DNA from: an uncultured Desulfovibrionaceae bacterium
GTDB taxonomy: Bacteria; Desulfobacterota; Desulfovibrionia; Desulfovibrionales; Desulfovibrionaceae
NCBI GenBank assembly: GCA_949741925.1
Contig: CATJOY010000068.1
Span: forward strand, 1 to 54,803
DNA length: 54,803 bases
Direction: 5' to 3'
In this document: piece by piece, positions 25,261 through 33,705 of the stretch
How the letters are laid out: each line of letters starts with the position of its first letter
How positions within the stretch are numbered: position 1 is the stretch's first letter
Translations under genes and position numbers: made by a program
The notes under the pieces: generated by a model
What the model saw: only the letters and a program-made list of their open reading frames with translations
Told to the model about the DNA's origin: nothing
The model's database searches: none

Positions 25261-27570
25261 TCAGTCTTCTAGCTGTTCTTTTTCAGCGGCATCCTGCCCG
25301 GCTCCGGATGGGTGCAGAAAAAGCCTGGCCAGCCGCGCATCTTCAAAGCTGAGCGCATCCGGACTCTCTTCACCGTGTCTGGCCCGCGAAGCCTCCACAA
25401 CCGGCCGGAGGTTCCAAGCCCCCGCGGCCAAAAACAATTCTCGCGCCTCGACCAGCTTGGCCGCAGAGATAAACCGCTTCGGTGAAAAACATCGTCCCTG
25501 CCGGGCCAGCACTTCCATATGGCCCAGGATGGTTGAAGGAGCAAGGCCCCGCGCCGCGGCAACCGCCTGAATATCCAACCCCTGTTCCAAAAGCCCGGCG
25601 GTAGCCAAAGCGCTGTCCCCCCTGCAACGCGTCTTCCTGCCTGGCTCGACGGCCGCTTTGGCCTCCGCGTCGCCGTCTTTCAGCCGTCTTTCCCCCACGA
25701 TATCCGGCGGCGCGTCCGGCCTGAAGGCGGCTTGGCCCTGCAAAGCAGCGGCCCGGGCCGCCGTGGCCGGATCAGAGCGAATACGTTCAGCAATAATCTC
25801 GATAAAATTCCAGCCGTAAGCATCCATTTTGAATTTGCCTACGCCGGAGATGGCCAGCATCTCCCGGGGGCTCTGGGGCAGCAGTCGGACCATATCCCGC
25901 AGGCAACGGTCAGGAAAAACAGCATAGACGGGCAGACCTCCGGCCGCTGCCAACCGGCGACACTCCCGGCGCAACGCCTGAAGTAATTCCTCATCCGGGC
26001 ACTCTCCTCCCTCGTCTGAAGGGGTAGAAACGCGAACGCGCCTGGCCGTGTTTTCAGCCTGCCGGATCATGCGCACTCCGGCCTGACCGCGCAGCACCCG
26101 CCAACCGGCTTCGGTCAAGGCCGGCGTAGGGTACCGGGGGTCATCCACCGTGACCAACCCCTGGATCAGGGCGGCATCCATAACCTGGTTCCAAAAGGCC
26201 GGGGATTCATCCCGCCCCACGCCGAAGGTGGGCAGGTGCTGGTGACCGAACCTGATGATCCGCCCGGTCTCCTTACCCAAAACGATGTTAACAACGTGCC
26301 GCGCCCCGAATCGGCCGCCGGTTCTGGCAATAGCCGAGAGAAGCTTCTGGGCCGGCACAGTCGCATCAACCCGCTCCACCTCCCCGGCGCAAATATCGCA
26401 AAAGCCGCACGCATCCGGAGCCTGCTCTCCAAAATACCTCAACAGGGCCTTTCTGCGGCATCCCTCTTGGCGCGTATACTCCAGCATGCTGAAAACCTGC
26501 CGTCTGGCAGCCTCGCGGGCATCAGGATCCTCGATCTTTTCGGCGAATCCCAGCAGCCGGGGCACATCCTGACGGCCGTAAAACAGAACGCAGCGGGCCG
26601 GATCTCCATCGCGCCCCGCCCGGCCGGTCTCCTGATAGTAGCCTTCCAGGCTGGCCGGAAGATCGCCATGCACGACAAAGCGCACGTTGGGCTTATCGAT
26701 GCCCATGCCAAAGGCGATAGTCGCCACAACAAGCCGCGTCGTATCCCGGCGAAAGGCCTCCTGGGTTTCCGCGCGTAAGGCATCCGGCAAACCGGCGTGG
26801 TAGGGCAGCGCATCAAAGCCCTTGGCGCGCAGGAAGGCGGCGGTGGCCTCAGTATCCTTGCGGGTACCCCGGTAAATAATCCCGGGTTCCTCCGCTCTTT
26901 CCGCCAAAAACGCGATCAACTGCGCTTCCAGATTCTCCCGCGGGCTGACTTGATAAAACAAATTGGGGCGGTTGAACGAGGATTTGATCCGTAAAGGATT
27001 GCGCAAGCCAAGGCGGCTGACAATATCCTCGGCAACCCGCTCTGTGGCCGTGGCGGTGAACGCGGCCACGGGGGTTCCGGGAAAGGTTTCAACGATCACC
27101 GAGAGCCCGCGGTAATCCGGCCGAAAATCATGCCCCCAAGAAGAAATACAGTGTGCTTCATCAACGGCGAAGAAGGCCAGGGGAACGCCGCGTAAAATCT
27201 CAAGGAACTCCGGCAGGCAGAGACGTTCCGGGGCCACATACAAAAGCTCCAGGCGGCCCTCCCGGAGCTCTCTGAGCGCGGCGCTGCGCTCGGCTGCCGT
27301 GGTGGCGCTGTTCAAAGTCCTGGCCGCGAAACCGTTGGCCCGGGCGGAATCCACCTGGTCCTTCATCAGCGAAATCAATGGGCTGACCACCACGCAGACG
27401 CCGGGCAATAACCGCGCCGGCAGTTGATAGCACAGGGATTTCCCGGCTCCTGTGGGCATAATGGTAAACGTATCCCGGCCGGCAAGAATGGCCCGGATAA
27501 CCTCTTCCTGGTGAGGGCGGAAGGCGGAATACCCGAAAGAAGCGGCCAGGGCTGCGGCCAATTCAGGCAT
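25261..27570 (-). CDS. recQ: ATP-dependent DNA helicase RecQ
   Basis: 769 residues, 3'-5' helicase for recombination and fork repair. Walker A MPTGAGKS (38-45, K44), DEAH 137-140, motif VI QETGRAGRDG (313-322), zinc-binding cysteines C371, C388, C391 and C394, winged-helix domain about 405-515 and HRDC domain 527-596. A C-terminal extension (about 650-769) looks like a helix-turn-helix (HTH_40-type) found in some long RecQ proteins; it makes the protein about 160 residues longer than E. coli RecQ (about 609). The start follows the pgeF stop by three bases. Confidence 0.93.
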   Translation of the reverse strand: MPELAAALAASFGYSAFRPHQEEVIRAILAGRDTFTIMPTGAGKSLCYQLPARLLPGVCVVVSPLISLMKDQVDSARANGFAARTLNSATTAAERSAALRELREGRLELLYVAPERLCLPEFLEILRGVPLAFFAVDEAHCISSWGHDFRPDYRGLSVIVETFPGTPVAAFTATATERVAEDIVSRLGLRNPLRIKSSFNRPNLFYQVSPRENLEAQLIAFLAERAEEPGIIYRGTRKDTEATAAFLRAKGFDALPYHAGLPDALRAETQEAFRRDTTRLVVATIAFGMGIDKPNVRFVVHGDLPASLEGYYQETGRAGRDGDPARCVLFYGRQDVPRLLGFAEKIEDPDAREAARRQVFSMLEYTRQEGCRRKALLRYFGEQAPDACGFCDICAGEVERVDATVPAQKLLSAIARTGGRFGARHVVNIVLGKETGRIIRFGHQHLPTFGVGRDESPAFWNQVMDAALIQGLVTVDDPRYPTPALTEAGWRVLRGQAGVRMIRQAENTARRVRVSTPSDEGGECPDEELLQALRRECRRLAAAGGLPVYAVFPDRCLRDMVRLLPQSPREMLAISGVGKFKMDAYGWNFIEIIAERIRSDPATAARAAALQGQAAFRPDAPPDIVGERRLKDGDAEAKAAVEPGRKTRCRGDSALATAGLLEQGLDIQAVAAARGLAPSTILGHMEVLARQGRCFSPKRFISAAKLVEARELFLAAGAWNLRPVVEASRARHGEESPDALSFEDARLARLFLHPSGAGQDAAEKEQLED

Positions 27571-27573
27571 AGT

Positions 27574-28344
27574 TCACTTCCCGCGCAGCCAGATAAGGCT
27601 TATCTGACGCCCGGATTCTCCCCGTCGGTACGAAAAGAAAAAGTCTGGTAGAGAACGGGTGCAGAGATCCACACTAAAAATGTGGTCATGCCGAAGACCG
27701 GCCGCCCGGAGTTGATCGCGGGTCAGGCTCCAAAGATCCATGGTTCGGGCCGCGTCGTTGAACCAGGGCCTGAACTCCTTCGGCCATTCCTTCTGGAAAT
27801 TGACGAATTCCGCCGCCTCGGGCCCCAGGCTGGGTCCCCGAACAGCCAGGATCTCAGCCGGGTCCAGGCCGTAGGTTTCGCAGAACCGGGCTACCCCACT
27901 GCCGGGAAAGTTGAGCCGGTTCCCTCGCCACCCTACATGCAGAGCCGCAACACAACCCCGAGGATGCGCCAAAAACAACGGTTGGCAATCGGCGGTCTTA
28001 ATGCATAACCCCAGACCGGGGCGGTCCGTCATGGAACCATCAGCAGCGGGCAGCGCAGGGAGGGCATCCGGCCCGCTCTCCCAAGATGTGGCCTCCGGAT
28101 CAACCAGCAGCTCATCACCATGCACCTGGTTGAGTTCCACCCAGCGGCTGATTCCTGCCGCCTGACGCAGAGCAGCCCGAGCCCTCCGGATAGGCTCTTT
28201 ATCAGGCCCGGCGGCCCCGGACGACGGAAAGACCAGACTGCCGCTCCGGGCTGTGCCGAAAAGGCAGCCAACGGCATCAAGACCGGGAAAGGCAAAGGGA
28301 ATGGCTCCGGCATTGGAAACGGCGGCTTGAGCTACTTCAGCCAT
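27574..28344 (-). CDS. pgeF: Peptidoglycan editing factor PgeF (laccase-domain, YfiH family)
   Basis: 256 residues. Family members remove wrongly incorporated serine from peptidoglycan precursors and have purine nucleoside activities in some hosts. The zinc site is visible: H75 in NQVHGDE, C120 in TADCQPLF and H136 in LHVGWRG. The start at 28344 has AGGAG nine bases upstream; a 15-codon longer frame has no ribosome site. It overlaps the upstream cyclo-ligase gene by 13 bases and abuts recQ, so the three form one operon. Confidence 0.88.
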   Translation of the reverse strand: MAEVAQAAVSNAGAIPFAFPGLDAVGCLFGTARSGSLVFPSSGAAGPDKEPIRRARAALRQAAGISRWVELNQVHGDELLVDPEATSWESGPDALPALPAADGSMTDRPGLGLCIKTADCQPLFLAHPRGCVAALHVGWRGNRLNFPGSGVARFCETYGLDPAEILAVRGPSLGPEAAEFVNFQKEWPKEFRPWFNDAARTMDLWSLTRDQLRAAGLRHDHIFSVDLCTRSLPDFFFSYRRGESGRQISLIWLRGK

Positions 28345-28934
28345 AGGCACTCCTGATCCGTGCATAGACCATGCAGTGGCAGATCCCAAGAGCCCCGAGG
28401 GAGCCGGGATACAAGCTGGAAGGCGTAGCCGTACCCCACCGTGAGCACGGCATGCATTGCCGGCCTGGCCAACAAGCGGTCATAATAGCCGCCCCCGCTG
28501 CCCAGCCGGTACCCCCCCCGGTCAAAGGCCAAACCGGGGACGACCAGCAATTCCGGAATCCGGCTTCCTTCCGAAGGCGAGGGACAGCGAGCCGGGTCCG
28601 GCTCCATAATGCCGAAGAGGCCCGGCACCAGCGCTTCAAAACCGGAACAGGGCAACAACTCCATGATGCCCGGCCTGCCGGGTAGGGAGCGGGGTAAAAG
28701 AACCTCTTTGCCTTCAGCCCAGGCTGCTTTCAAAAGCTCTTTGGAATCAAGTTCACCGCGAACAGAGAAATACAAGCCCACGGAAGTCGCCTTTTTCCAG
28801 GCCTGTTCTGCCAGAAGCCGCTCCCCGGCAATCCGGGCCAGGCGTTCCGCACAAGGAGGCGTCACCGCCAACCGCCGTTTGTTCATGGCAATTCGGAGCG
28901 CTTTTTTCTCTTGCTCCAGGTCGAGCGAATCCAT
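28332..28934 (-). CDS. 5-formyltetrahydrofolate cyclo-ligase
   Basis: 200 residues. Converts 5-formyl-THF to 5,10-methenyl-THF with ATP. The KxxxRxxxR start region (KKALRIAMNKRRLAV), VGLYFSVRGELDS, and the C-terminal RLGSGGGYYDRLL phosphate-binding motif are present. The start at 28934 has GGAGG; a longer frame reaching 29237 runs across the 6S-like region and is rejected. In E. coli the homologue ygfA/fau is co-transcribed with 6S RNA, and the leader here has the same kind of structure, described separately. Confidence 0.9.
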   Translation of the reverse strand: MDSLDLEQEKKALRIAMNKRRLAVTPPCAERLARIAGERLLAEQAWKKATSVGLYFSVRGELDSKELLKAAWAEGKEVLLPRSLPGRPGIMELLPCSGFEALVPGLFGIMEPDPARCPSPSEGSRIPELLVVPGLAFDRGGYRLGSGGGYYDRLLARPAMHAVLTVGYGYAFQLVSRLPRGSWDLPLHGLCTDQECLWLK

Positions 28935-28956
28935 GGAATACCTCCAGATGGCGTTA

Positions 28957-29128
28957 TATACAGGCACTTCCACGAACCAGCCGATGTTCCCGGCGAGCGC
29001 GTAGGGCGCCCTATCCTGTATGCCTCCGGCCAGGCGGATGGCCCGGGCAGGCCGAGAGCCAGAACAGGTAGTTTGCAGATTCCCGCCGGCTGGTATATGC
29101 TGGCCCCGCTGCGCTTCGTGGGACGCGC
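28957..29128 (-). ncRNA. ssrS: Probable 6S RNA (SsrS) upstream of the cyclo-ligase gene
   Basis: The 218-base leader before the cyclo-ligase gene folds, on the minus strand, into one long rod: CCACGAA (29121-29115) with TTCGTGG (28976-28970), ACCAGCCG (29094-29087) with CGGCTGGT (28983-28976), then an open bubble of about 15 bases against about 27, and an apical arm beginning CTACCTGT (29071-29064) with ACAGGATAG (29019-29011) and GGCCA/TGGCC near the tip. Total size about 170-180 bases and a large central bubble match 6S RNA, which binds sigma-70 RNA polymerase. A weak promoter TTGCGG-N17-TATACG lies at 29134-29162. Location before fau/ygfA is the known proteobacterial context. Inferred by eye. 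Confidence 0.5.
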
Positions 29129-29152
29129 CATACCGTATAAAGGAAAAAGACC

Positions 29153-29830
29153 ATGTCCGCAAATACTTGGATCGCCTTCGGCGACCTGCATGACGATCTC
29201 TCCCCGCTGCGGGGCTCCTCCCGCCTGCGCGAGGCAATAAGAAGCGCTCAAGGCGTCATTATCAGCGGCGATATGACCTTTCGGGGCGGCATCGCACAAG
29301 CCGCCGAGGTAGTGGATGCCCTGGCCGAGCTGAACCCCCGCGTTCTGGCCCAAATCGGCAATATGGATATGAGCGAGATTACCGGATGGCTTGTAACGGA
29401 ACGCCGGAACATCCATAAAAACGCCCTGAGCATAGCGCCCGGCGTTGTCCTGATGGGGCTCGGCTGCTCCAATCCAACGCCTTTCGGCACGCCCAGCGAA
29501 GCCAGCGAAAATGAATTGGCCTCCTGGCTCAGAGAAACGCTCGAGACCGCGCCCGCGCATGATCATCTGATCCTGATCAGCCATACCCCTCCGCTGCATA
29601 CCGCCTGCGATCAATTGGCCGGCGGCGGCCATGCGGGCAGTCTGGCTGTTCGGGAATTTATTGAAGAATACCAGCCCGCGGTGTGCATCTGCGGGCATAT
29701 TCACGAATCCCGAGCCGGTGACCGCCTGGGGAAAACGCAGATTGTCAATCCCGGTAATCTGGCCGCCGGAGGCTATGCGGCGCTTATCCTGGATAACGAC
29801 GGGCCGCGCGCTGAATTGCGCGCCTTCTAG
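29153..29830 (+). CDS. Metallophosphoesterase (calcineurin-like, YfcE/Icc-type)
   Basis: 225 residues. Two-metal phosphoesterase fold: FGDLHDD near 9-15 (GDxH), ISGDMTFRG (37-45, GD), IGNMD (68-72, GNxD), ILISHTPP near 140 (H) and CGHIHESRAGD near 182 (GHxH). These are the five conserved blocks of the family, so it should be active; the substrate, a phosphodiester or phosphomonoester, is unknown. AAAGGAAAAAG precedes the ATG. It diverges from the 6S-like locus, and their promoters must overlap. Confidence 0.85.
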   Translation: MSANTWIAFGDLHDDLSPLRGSSRLREAIRSAQGVIISGDMTFRGGIAQAAEVVDALAELNPRVLAQIGNMDMSEITGWLVTERRNIHKNALSIAPGVVLMGLGCSNPTPFGTPSEASENELASWLRETLETAPAHDHLILISHTPPLHTACDQLAGGGHAGSLAVREFIEEYQPAVCICGHIHESRAGDRLGKTQIVNPGNLAAGGYAALILDNDGPRAELRAF

Positions 29831-30113
29831 GGGCTATTCCTCTCCATTCACCCGCGAACCATGAGGGTTCTGCCTGGTAAGAAAAACGAAGAAAAGCGGT
29901 CTGCGGCAGTGTTCACTATAGGCCAGAGTCGGTTTTTTCCGGCTGCTGCCGCCGCAAGGAAAAAGAGGACGTGGCGCCAGAACTTTGTAGGTTGCCCTTA
30001 AAATACAGTTCCATGGCGGGCGGCGGTTCCCCCCGTGGGAGCACTGCGCTCTGTGTAGAAACAAAAATGCTCTAAACACACCGCATCGGCAAAAATCCGC
30101 GTAAGGAAAAAGA

Positions 30114-30593
30114 ATGGAAAAACGAACTCTCGGCAGTATTGTGGAATCAAAATGTGGAAAATGTAACGATGTTACCGGGCATATCATTATGGCCATGGTG
30201 GGCGGCGAGATTGTCAAGGTTGAATGCCGGGCCTGCGGCTCGGTGCACCGTTACCGGCCGCCGGATAAGGAGAATGTTCCCGGCCGGGCCAAAGCTCCCG
30301 GCAGTTCCCGAAGCTCTTCAGCTTCCGGAAGCAAAGGCGCGGCTTCCGGTTCCCGGAGCAGCGTAAAAAATGCCCTATCCCACGACCAAACCGACCGCTG
30401 GCGGGAGGCGCAAAACAGAGCCGGTTTTGCCGAGGTGCGCCCTTACAGCATCCACGAAAAATACGACGCGGAAACTCTGATAAACCACCCTGTTTTCGGG
30501 CTTGGAGAAATTCTTTCCGTTATTTCTCCAGATAAAATGGATGTTCTTTTTGAAGCAGGCATAAAGCGCTTACTCTGCAATAAAGAAGGCTAA
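30114..30593 (+). CDS. Small zinc-ribbon protein with Ser/Gly linker
   Basis: 159 residues, no characterised family recognised. The N-terminal part has two CxxC pairs (C14/C17 and C38/C41), expected to bind one zinc. Residues about 60-85 are a low-complexity Ser/Gly/Lys linker. The C-terminal part, NHPVFGLGEILSVISPDKMD and VLFEAGIKRLLC, looks like a small beta-barrel of the kind found at the C-terminus of UvrD-type helicases that contact RNA polymerase or nucleic acid. AAGGAAAAAG precedes the start. It stands alone. Confidence 0.6.
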   Translation: MEKRTLGSIVESKCGKCNDVTGHIIMAMVGGEIVKVECRACGSVHRYRPPDKENVPGRAKAPGSSRSSSASGSKGAASGSRSSVKNALSHDQTDRWREAQNRAGFAEVRPYSIHEKYDAETLINHPVFGLGEILSVISPDKMDVLFEAGIKRLLCNKEG

Positions 30594-30850
30594 TATTTTT
30601 CTTTTCACAAAAAAGCCAACAAATACTTTAAGTTACTTAAAATAATGACGTATCTTTGTATGGTTCTAAAAGATTTTCTTCCTGATTATGGCCTCAGCAA
30701 ATAGTAATTATCCAGACTTTTATAGAGGAGTTGTCATCTATTTTTTGGCTTATGCCCCGGAATGTGAGACACAATGCATTCATTTCGTCCCCAATTTTTT
30801 AATTGGAGAGAGCAGATGAGGCAAAATTATAGCCATACGCTTATTTTTTA
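30594..30850. other. A/T-rich intergenic stretch with short palindrome and mini-ORF
   Basis: This segment is markedly more A/T-rich than its surroundings. CCAATT-TTTT-AATTGG (30791-30806) is a perfect short palindrome. It is followed by GGAGAG and a 12-codon frame from ATG 30816 to TGA 30854 (MRQNYSHTLIFY), which ends over the -35 box of the next promoter. Whether this peptide is made cannot be told. Confidence 0.35.
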
Positions 30851-30878
30851 TTGACTCCTGTTACATGAAAAGTATAAG
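30851..30878 (+). promoter_or_regulatory. Sigma-70-like promoter of the RRM gene
   Basis: TTGACT (30851-30856) and TATAAG (30873-30878) with a 16-base spacer. The predicted start near 30885 leaves an 80-base leader before the RNA-binding protein gene, a length typical of cold-shock-type mRNAs. Confidence 0.65.
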
Positions 30879-30964
30879 TGGGAAGCAATGGGCCGCGTCG
30901 TTTGGCAGGTGTGTTGTCGAACTTGCTGCGCGGAGACGTCATCTTTTTTCGTGAGGTTTTTTTC

Positions 30965-31231
30965 ATGGCCAAGTCGATTTACGTTGGAAACTTACCCTGG
31001 TCCGCTACCGAAGACGAAGTTCACAGCCTTTTTGCAGCGCATGGCACTGTTCTTTCCGTCAAACTCGTTACAGACCGTGAAACCGGCCGCGCCCGCGGTT
31101 TCGGTTTTGTAGAGATGGAAGATGCAGACGCCGCCACCGCTGTGGAAGCTCTGGATAACAGCACCTTCGGTGGCCGCACCCTGCGCGTCAACGAAGCCCG
31201 GCCCAAAGCTCCGCGTCAGCCCCGGTACTAG
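30965..31231 (+). CDS. RRM-domain RNA-binding protein
   Basis: 88 residues, one RNA recognition motif. RNP2 is SIYVGNLPW (4-12) and RNP1 is RGFGFVEM (43-50), with aromatic residues Y6, F45 and F47 in position to stack on RNA. The last residues (RPKAPRQPRY) form a basic tail. Such single-RRM proteins in bacteria are often induced by cold. The start at 30965 begins right at the RRM; GTGAGG lies upstream at a rather long spacing. It is monocistronic between a promoter and a strong terminator. Confidence 0.9.
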   Translation: MAKSIYVGNLPWSATEDEVHSLFAAHGTVLSVKLVTDRETGRARGFGFVEMEDADAATAVEALDNSTFGGRTLRVNEARPKAPRQPRY

Positions 31232-31252
31232 TTTCCACCTCTGAGACCATGC

Positions 31253-31285
31253 GAAACCCCGGCCCCAGCCGGGGTTTTCGATTTT
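31253..31285 (+). terminator. Strong intrinsic terminator of the RRM gene
   Basis: GAAACCCCGGC (31253-31263) pairs with GCCGGGGTTTTC (31268-31279) around CCCA, followed by GATTTTCC. It starts 22 bases after the stop codon. Confidence 0.85.
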
Positions 31286-31389
31286 CCGACCTCCCGCGCC
31301 GCTCCTGCTCCACCAGCCCTGAGCCGTTGGCACTTTCTATGCATAGCAAGAGCCAAGGGTAAAATTGCCCATTTCGTATGGAGGGAATT

Positions 31390-31869
31390 ATGTCTTACTA
31401 TCCGCGGTCATGCAGCGTCCGCCCGGAACGGCTGGCCCTAAGCGCGCTTTGCATCCTGCTGCTGGCGCTGCTCGGCGGCTGTTCTACAACCACGTATACG
31501 CCCTATGCCCCACACACGGCCCAACAGGCCAGCGCCGTGCAGAGCGGCACCATCCGCCACGTAAGTGAAACCGTTATTGATGAAACCACTGAAGGCATGG
31601 GCTCCTGGAGCGGAGCCGGGCTCGGGGCGGCAGCCGGAACCATAACCACCCTATCGCCCTGGGGCCTGGTAGGAGGAGGCGCGCTCGGCGCTCTCCTGGC
31701 TGACAACAGCGTTCGTACCACGCAACGCCGGCTCTTGGCCATCACCGTGGATATGGATAACGGCAGTACAGTGACAATCGCCCAAGAAGAAAACGATGTT
31801 TACCTTCCCGGCGACAGGGTGCGTCTGGTCTATAGCGCCGACGGCAGAACCAGGCTCCAACTTTATTAA
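31390..31869 (+). CDS. Lipoprotein with glycine-zipper segment
   Basis: 159 residues. Signal peptide with lipobox LGGC, so C31 is the lipidated residue. After a Thr/Tyr/Pro-rich linker a Gly/Ala-rich hydrophobic segment (SGAGLGAAAGTIT to LVGGGALGALLAD, about 75-108) resembles the glycine zipper of SlyB/Pal-like outer-membrane lipoproteins, followed by a small beta domain (AITVDMDNGSTVTIAQEEND). GGAGGGAATT precedes the ATG at 31390, which decides against the ATG four codons upstream. Envelope integrity role is inferred from the family. Confidence 0.8.
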   Translation: MSYYPRSCSVRPERLALSALCILLLALLGGCSTTTYTPYAPHTAQQASAVQSGTIRHVSETVIDETTEGMGSWSGAGLGAAAGTITTLSPWGLVGGGALGALLADNSVRTTQRRLLAITVDMDNGSTVTIAQEENDVYLPGDRVRLVYSADGRTRLQLY

Positions 31870-31924
31870 GCCGGGCACACCTCACAAAACAAGGCATCGC
31901 CTCCCGCGTAGAGGATAGGCGGGA

Positions 31925-32572
31925 TCAGGCGCCGTAACGGGCCATCCGTTCCGCGCTTTCCGCGTAATGCTCGCGCACGGTCATTTCCAGACGCACCGGT
32001 TCTCCGGCACGCAGGGCTTCAAGAATGACTTCATGGCGTTTGCAGTATTCTTCAGGAGTATACAGATCGCTCCAGCGATTGTAGAACAAAAACTTACTGA
32101 TATTCAGGCAGGTCCGGCGGGCAAGATCGGTCAGATCCGGATTATCCGCATGGCGGAGCAAGGCGGCGTGAAACTGGTTATCAAGGTCGCTGAAATTTAA
32201 AATATTGTCGGCAGTATCCGCCATGCGCCGCATCTGTTCCAGCAAGCCCTCCAGGTCGGCAAAATCTTCCTCTGTAAATCTGTCGAGAGAGGATGCTATG
32301 CCCGCGCCCTCCAAAACGCCGCCGATAAAATAATGATCCTTGATTTCCTTGCCGGTCATGAACCGAATAAACTTGCCGCGCTGCGGCTCGGAGCTGATCA
32401 GGCCTTCGCGCATCAGAATCTGCAACGCCTCGCGAACCGGAGCGCGGCTGATGCCGAGGCGCTCGGCCAGATGCATCTCTTTAACCTGATCGCCGGGCGC
32501 CAGTTCCCCTTTCAAAATTCGTTCTTTGATAAATTCCGCTACCTGATCGCTATAGGTCTGCTTGGTAATCAT
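31925..32572 (-). CDS. GntR-family regulator with FCD ligand domain
   Basis: 215 residues. GntR winged helix at about 8-72 (VAEFIKERILKGELAPGDQV, SRAPVREALQILMREGLI) and an all-helical FCD domain with probable metal-binding D and H residues in DNQFHAALLRH, KRHEVILEAL and VREHYAES. FCD regulators sense organic acids and sugar acids. The start at 32572 has GGAG five bases upstream; ATG 32587 is an alternative. No target is adjacent, but it is the only GntR gene in the window and is a candidate for the ATGT-N4-ACAT sites at 38-53 kb. Confidence 0.87.
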   Translation of the reverse strand: MITKQTYSDQVAEFIKERILKGELAPGDQVKEMHLAERLGISRAPVREALQILMREGLISSEPQRGKFIRFMTGKEIKDHYFIGGVLEGAGIASSLDRFTEEDFADLEGLLEQMRRMADTADNILNFSDLDNQFHAALLRHADNPDLTDLARRTCLNISKFLFYNRWSDLYTPEEYCKRHEVILEALRAGEPVRLEMTVREHYAESAERMARYGA

Positions 32573-32783
32573 CCGCGCTCCGCTCATATTCCCGCTTTTC
32601 CATCCACGGGAACGGCATTCCCGGGCAGGTAATACCCATTGCCGCAGAAGCCGCGAGAGACGCGGCCGAAATGCAAGGCGCATCTTCAGTCTGAGGGTCT
32701 TGGAACCCTATAACAATTGTAAACCGGCCGCAGGAGCAACCGGCATGCCGTACCGTTCGGCACGCGCCCGGGGAAACAGCCTT

Positions 32784-33299
32784 TTATATCAGTCTGCGTC
32801 CGCTGACAAACCGTTTTTTCCAGTAATCGACAGAAAGGCTTTCCTCACGAACACGGCTACCCGCTCGGGGGCTGTGAATAAACCGCCCTCCGCCGGAATA
32901 GATGCCGGTATGGTACCCCTGCCGTAAGGATATTCTGAAAACCACAATATCCCCGGGGCGCAACTGGTTTTTGGCAACGCGCCGGCCCCAGGAGGCCTGC
33001 TCCTTGGCGGTGCGCGGTAACGTTACCCCGTGTTGGCGATACGTCCAGACCAGCAGCCCTGAACAATCAAAGCCGCTCTTCGGCGTGGCACCCCCACTCT
33101 TGTACTTGATGCCGATCTGTGCTCTGGCTGTCGCCACAAGAGATTCCCCGCTGACCCTGCCGGGCTTTCCGCCCTCGGGCATGGAACTGCCGATAAGGCG
33201 CTTGCCGCAGCCTTGCACCAGACAAAGCACAACAAAAACCGCCGCCAGCAACAACAAGCGGGGCACTCCACGACTGCCTGGAAAAACACTTCTACCCAT
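32784..33299 (-). CDS. NlpC/P60 cell-wall endopeptidase lipoprotein
   Basis: 171 residues. Signal peptide with lipobox VQGC, C31 lipidated. The NlpC/P60 domain (about 52-165) has catalytic C79 in GFDCSGLLVW, H130 in GYHTGIY and H142 in FIHSP. These enzymes cut D-gamma-glutamyl-diaminopimelate or related bonds in peptidoglycan. Length is normal for small Spr-like members. Only a poor ribosome site precedes the ATG at 33299, but the signal peptide fits this start. It is a single gene. Confidence 0.88.
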   Translation of the reverse strand: MGRSVFPGSRGVPRLLLLAAVFVVLCLVQGCGKRLIGSSMPEGGKPGRVSGESLVATARAQIGIKYKSGGATPKSGFDCSGLLVWTYRQHGVTLPRTAKEQASWGRRVAKNQLRPGDIVVFRISLRQGYHTGIYSGGGRFIHSPRAGSRVREESLSVDYWKKRFVSGRRLI

Positions 33300-33612
33300 A
33301 GGGTGGAGAGTATATCAGAAATCAAGCAAATACTAGACTTTTTCGAGACTTTTTCAACCAATCCCCAATAAGAAGGCCTCTCCTCCAGCGAAAAATTTCC
33401 GGGCACAAGAGCCCCCCCCATTGCCCTTTTGACCAAAGTTGAAAAGGCCGTTGCCTTCAAATACGATTCAGCCCAACAGCTCCGGGTGGAGCCATGAGAT
33501 TGACGGCTTCCCGCCAAGCCGGAGTTTGTAAAGGCACACTTCCTTTGAGGCTTAACGGCAAGGGGATCGCCACCTACGCCTCCTGAGCTGGAGAAGACGG
33601 TGTCAAAACCCT
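33300..33612. other. Intergenic stretch, no gene seen
   Basis: About 310 bases between the NlpC gene start and the terminator of the TctA operon. No protein-like frame, operator or RNA fold recognised; the NlpC promoter should be here but no clear sigma-70 pair is seen. Confidence 0.3.
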
Positions 33613-33647
33613 CACGGCTCAGCCCGGCATTGCCGGGCTGAGCCGTG
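33613..33647 (-). terminator. Terminator of the minus-strand tctCBA operon
   Basis: A perfect 16-bp stem, CACGGCTCAGCCCGGC (33613-33628) with its complement 33632-33647 and an ATT loop. On the minus strand it is followed by GAGGGTTTTGAC, 59 bases past the tctA stop. Confidence 0.8.
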
Positions 33648-33705
33648 TTCGGCCGCGCTTCGCCGTTTCATTGGAGCAAGCGGCCGCCCGCACCGGCGAA
33701 AAAAC

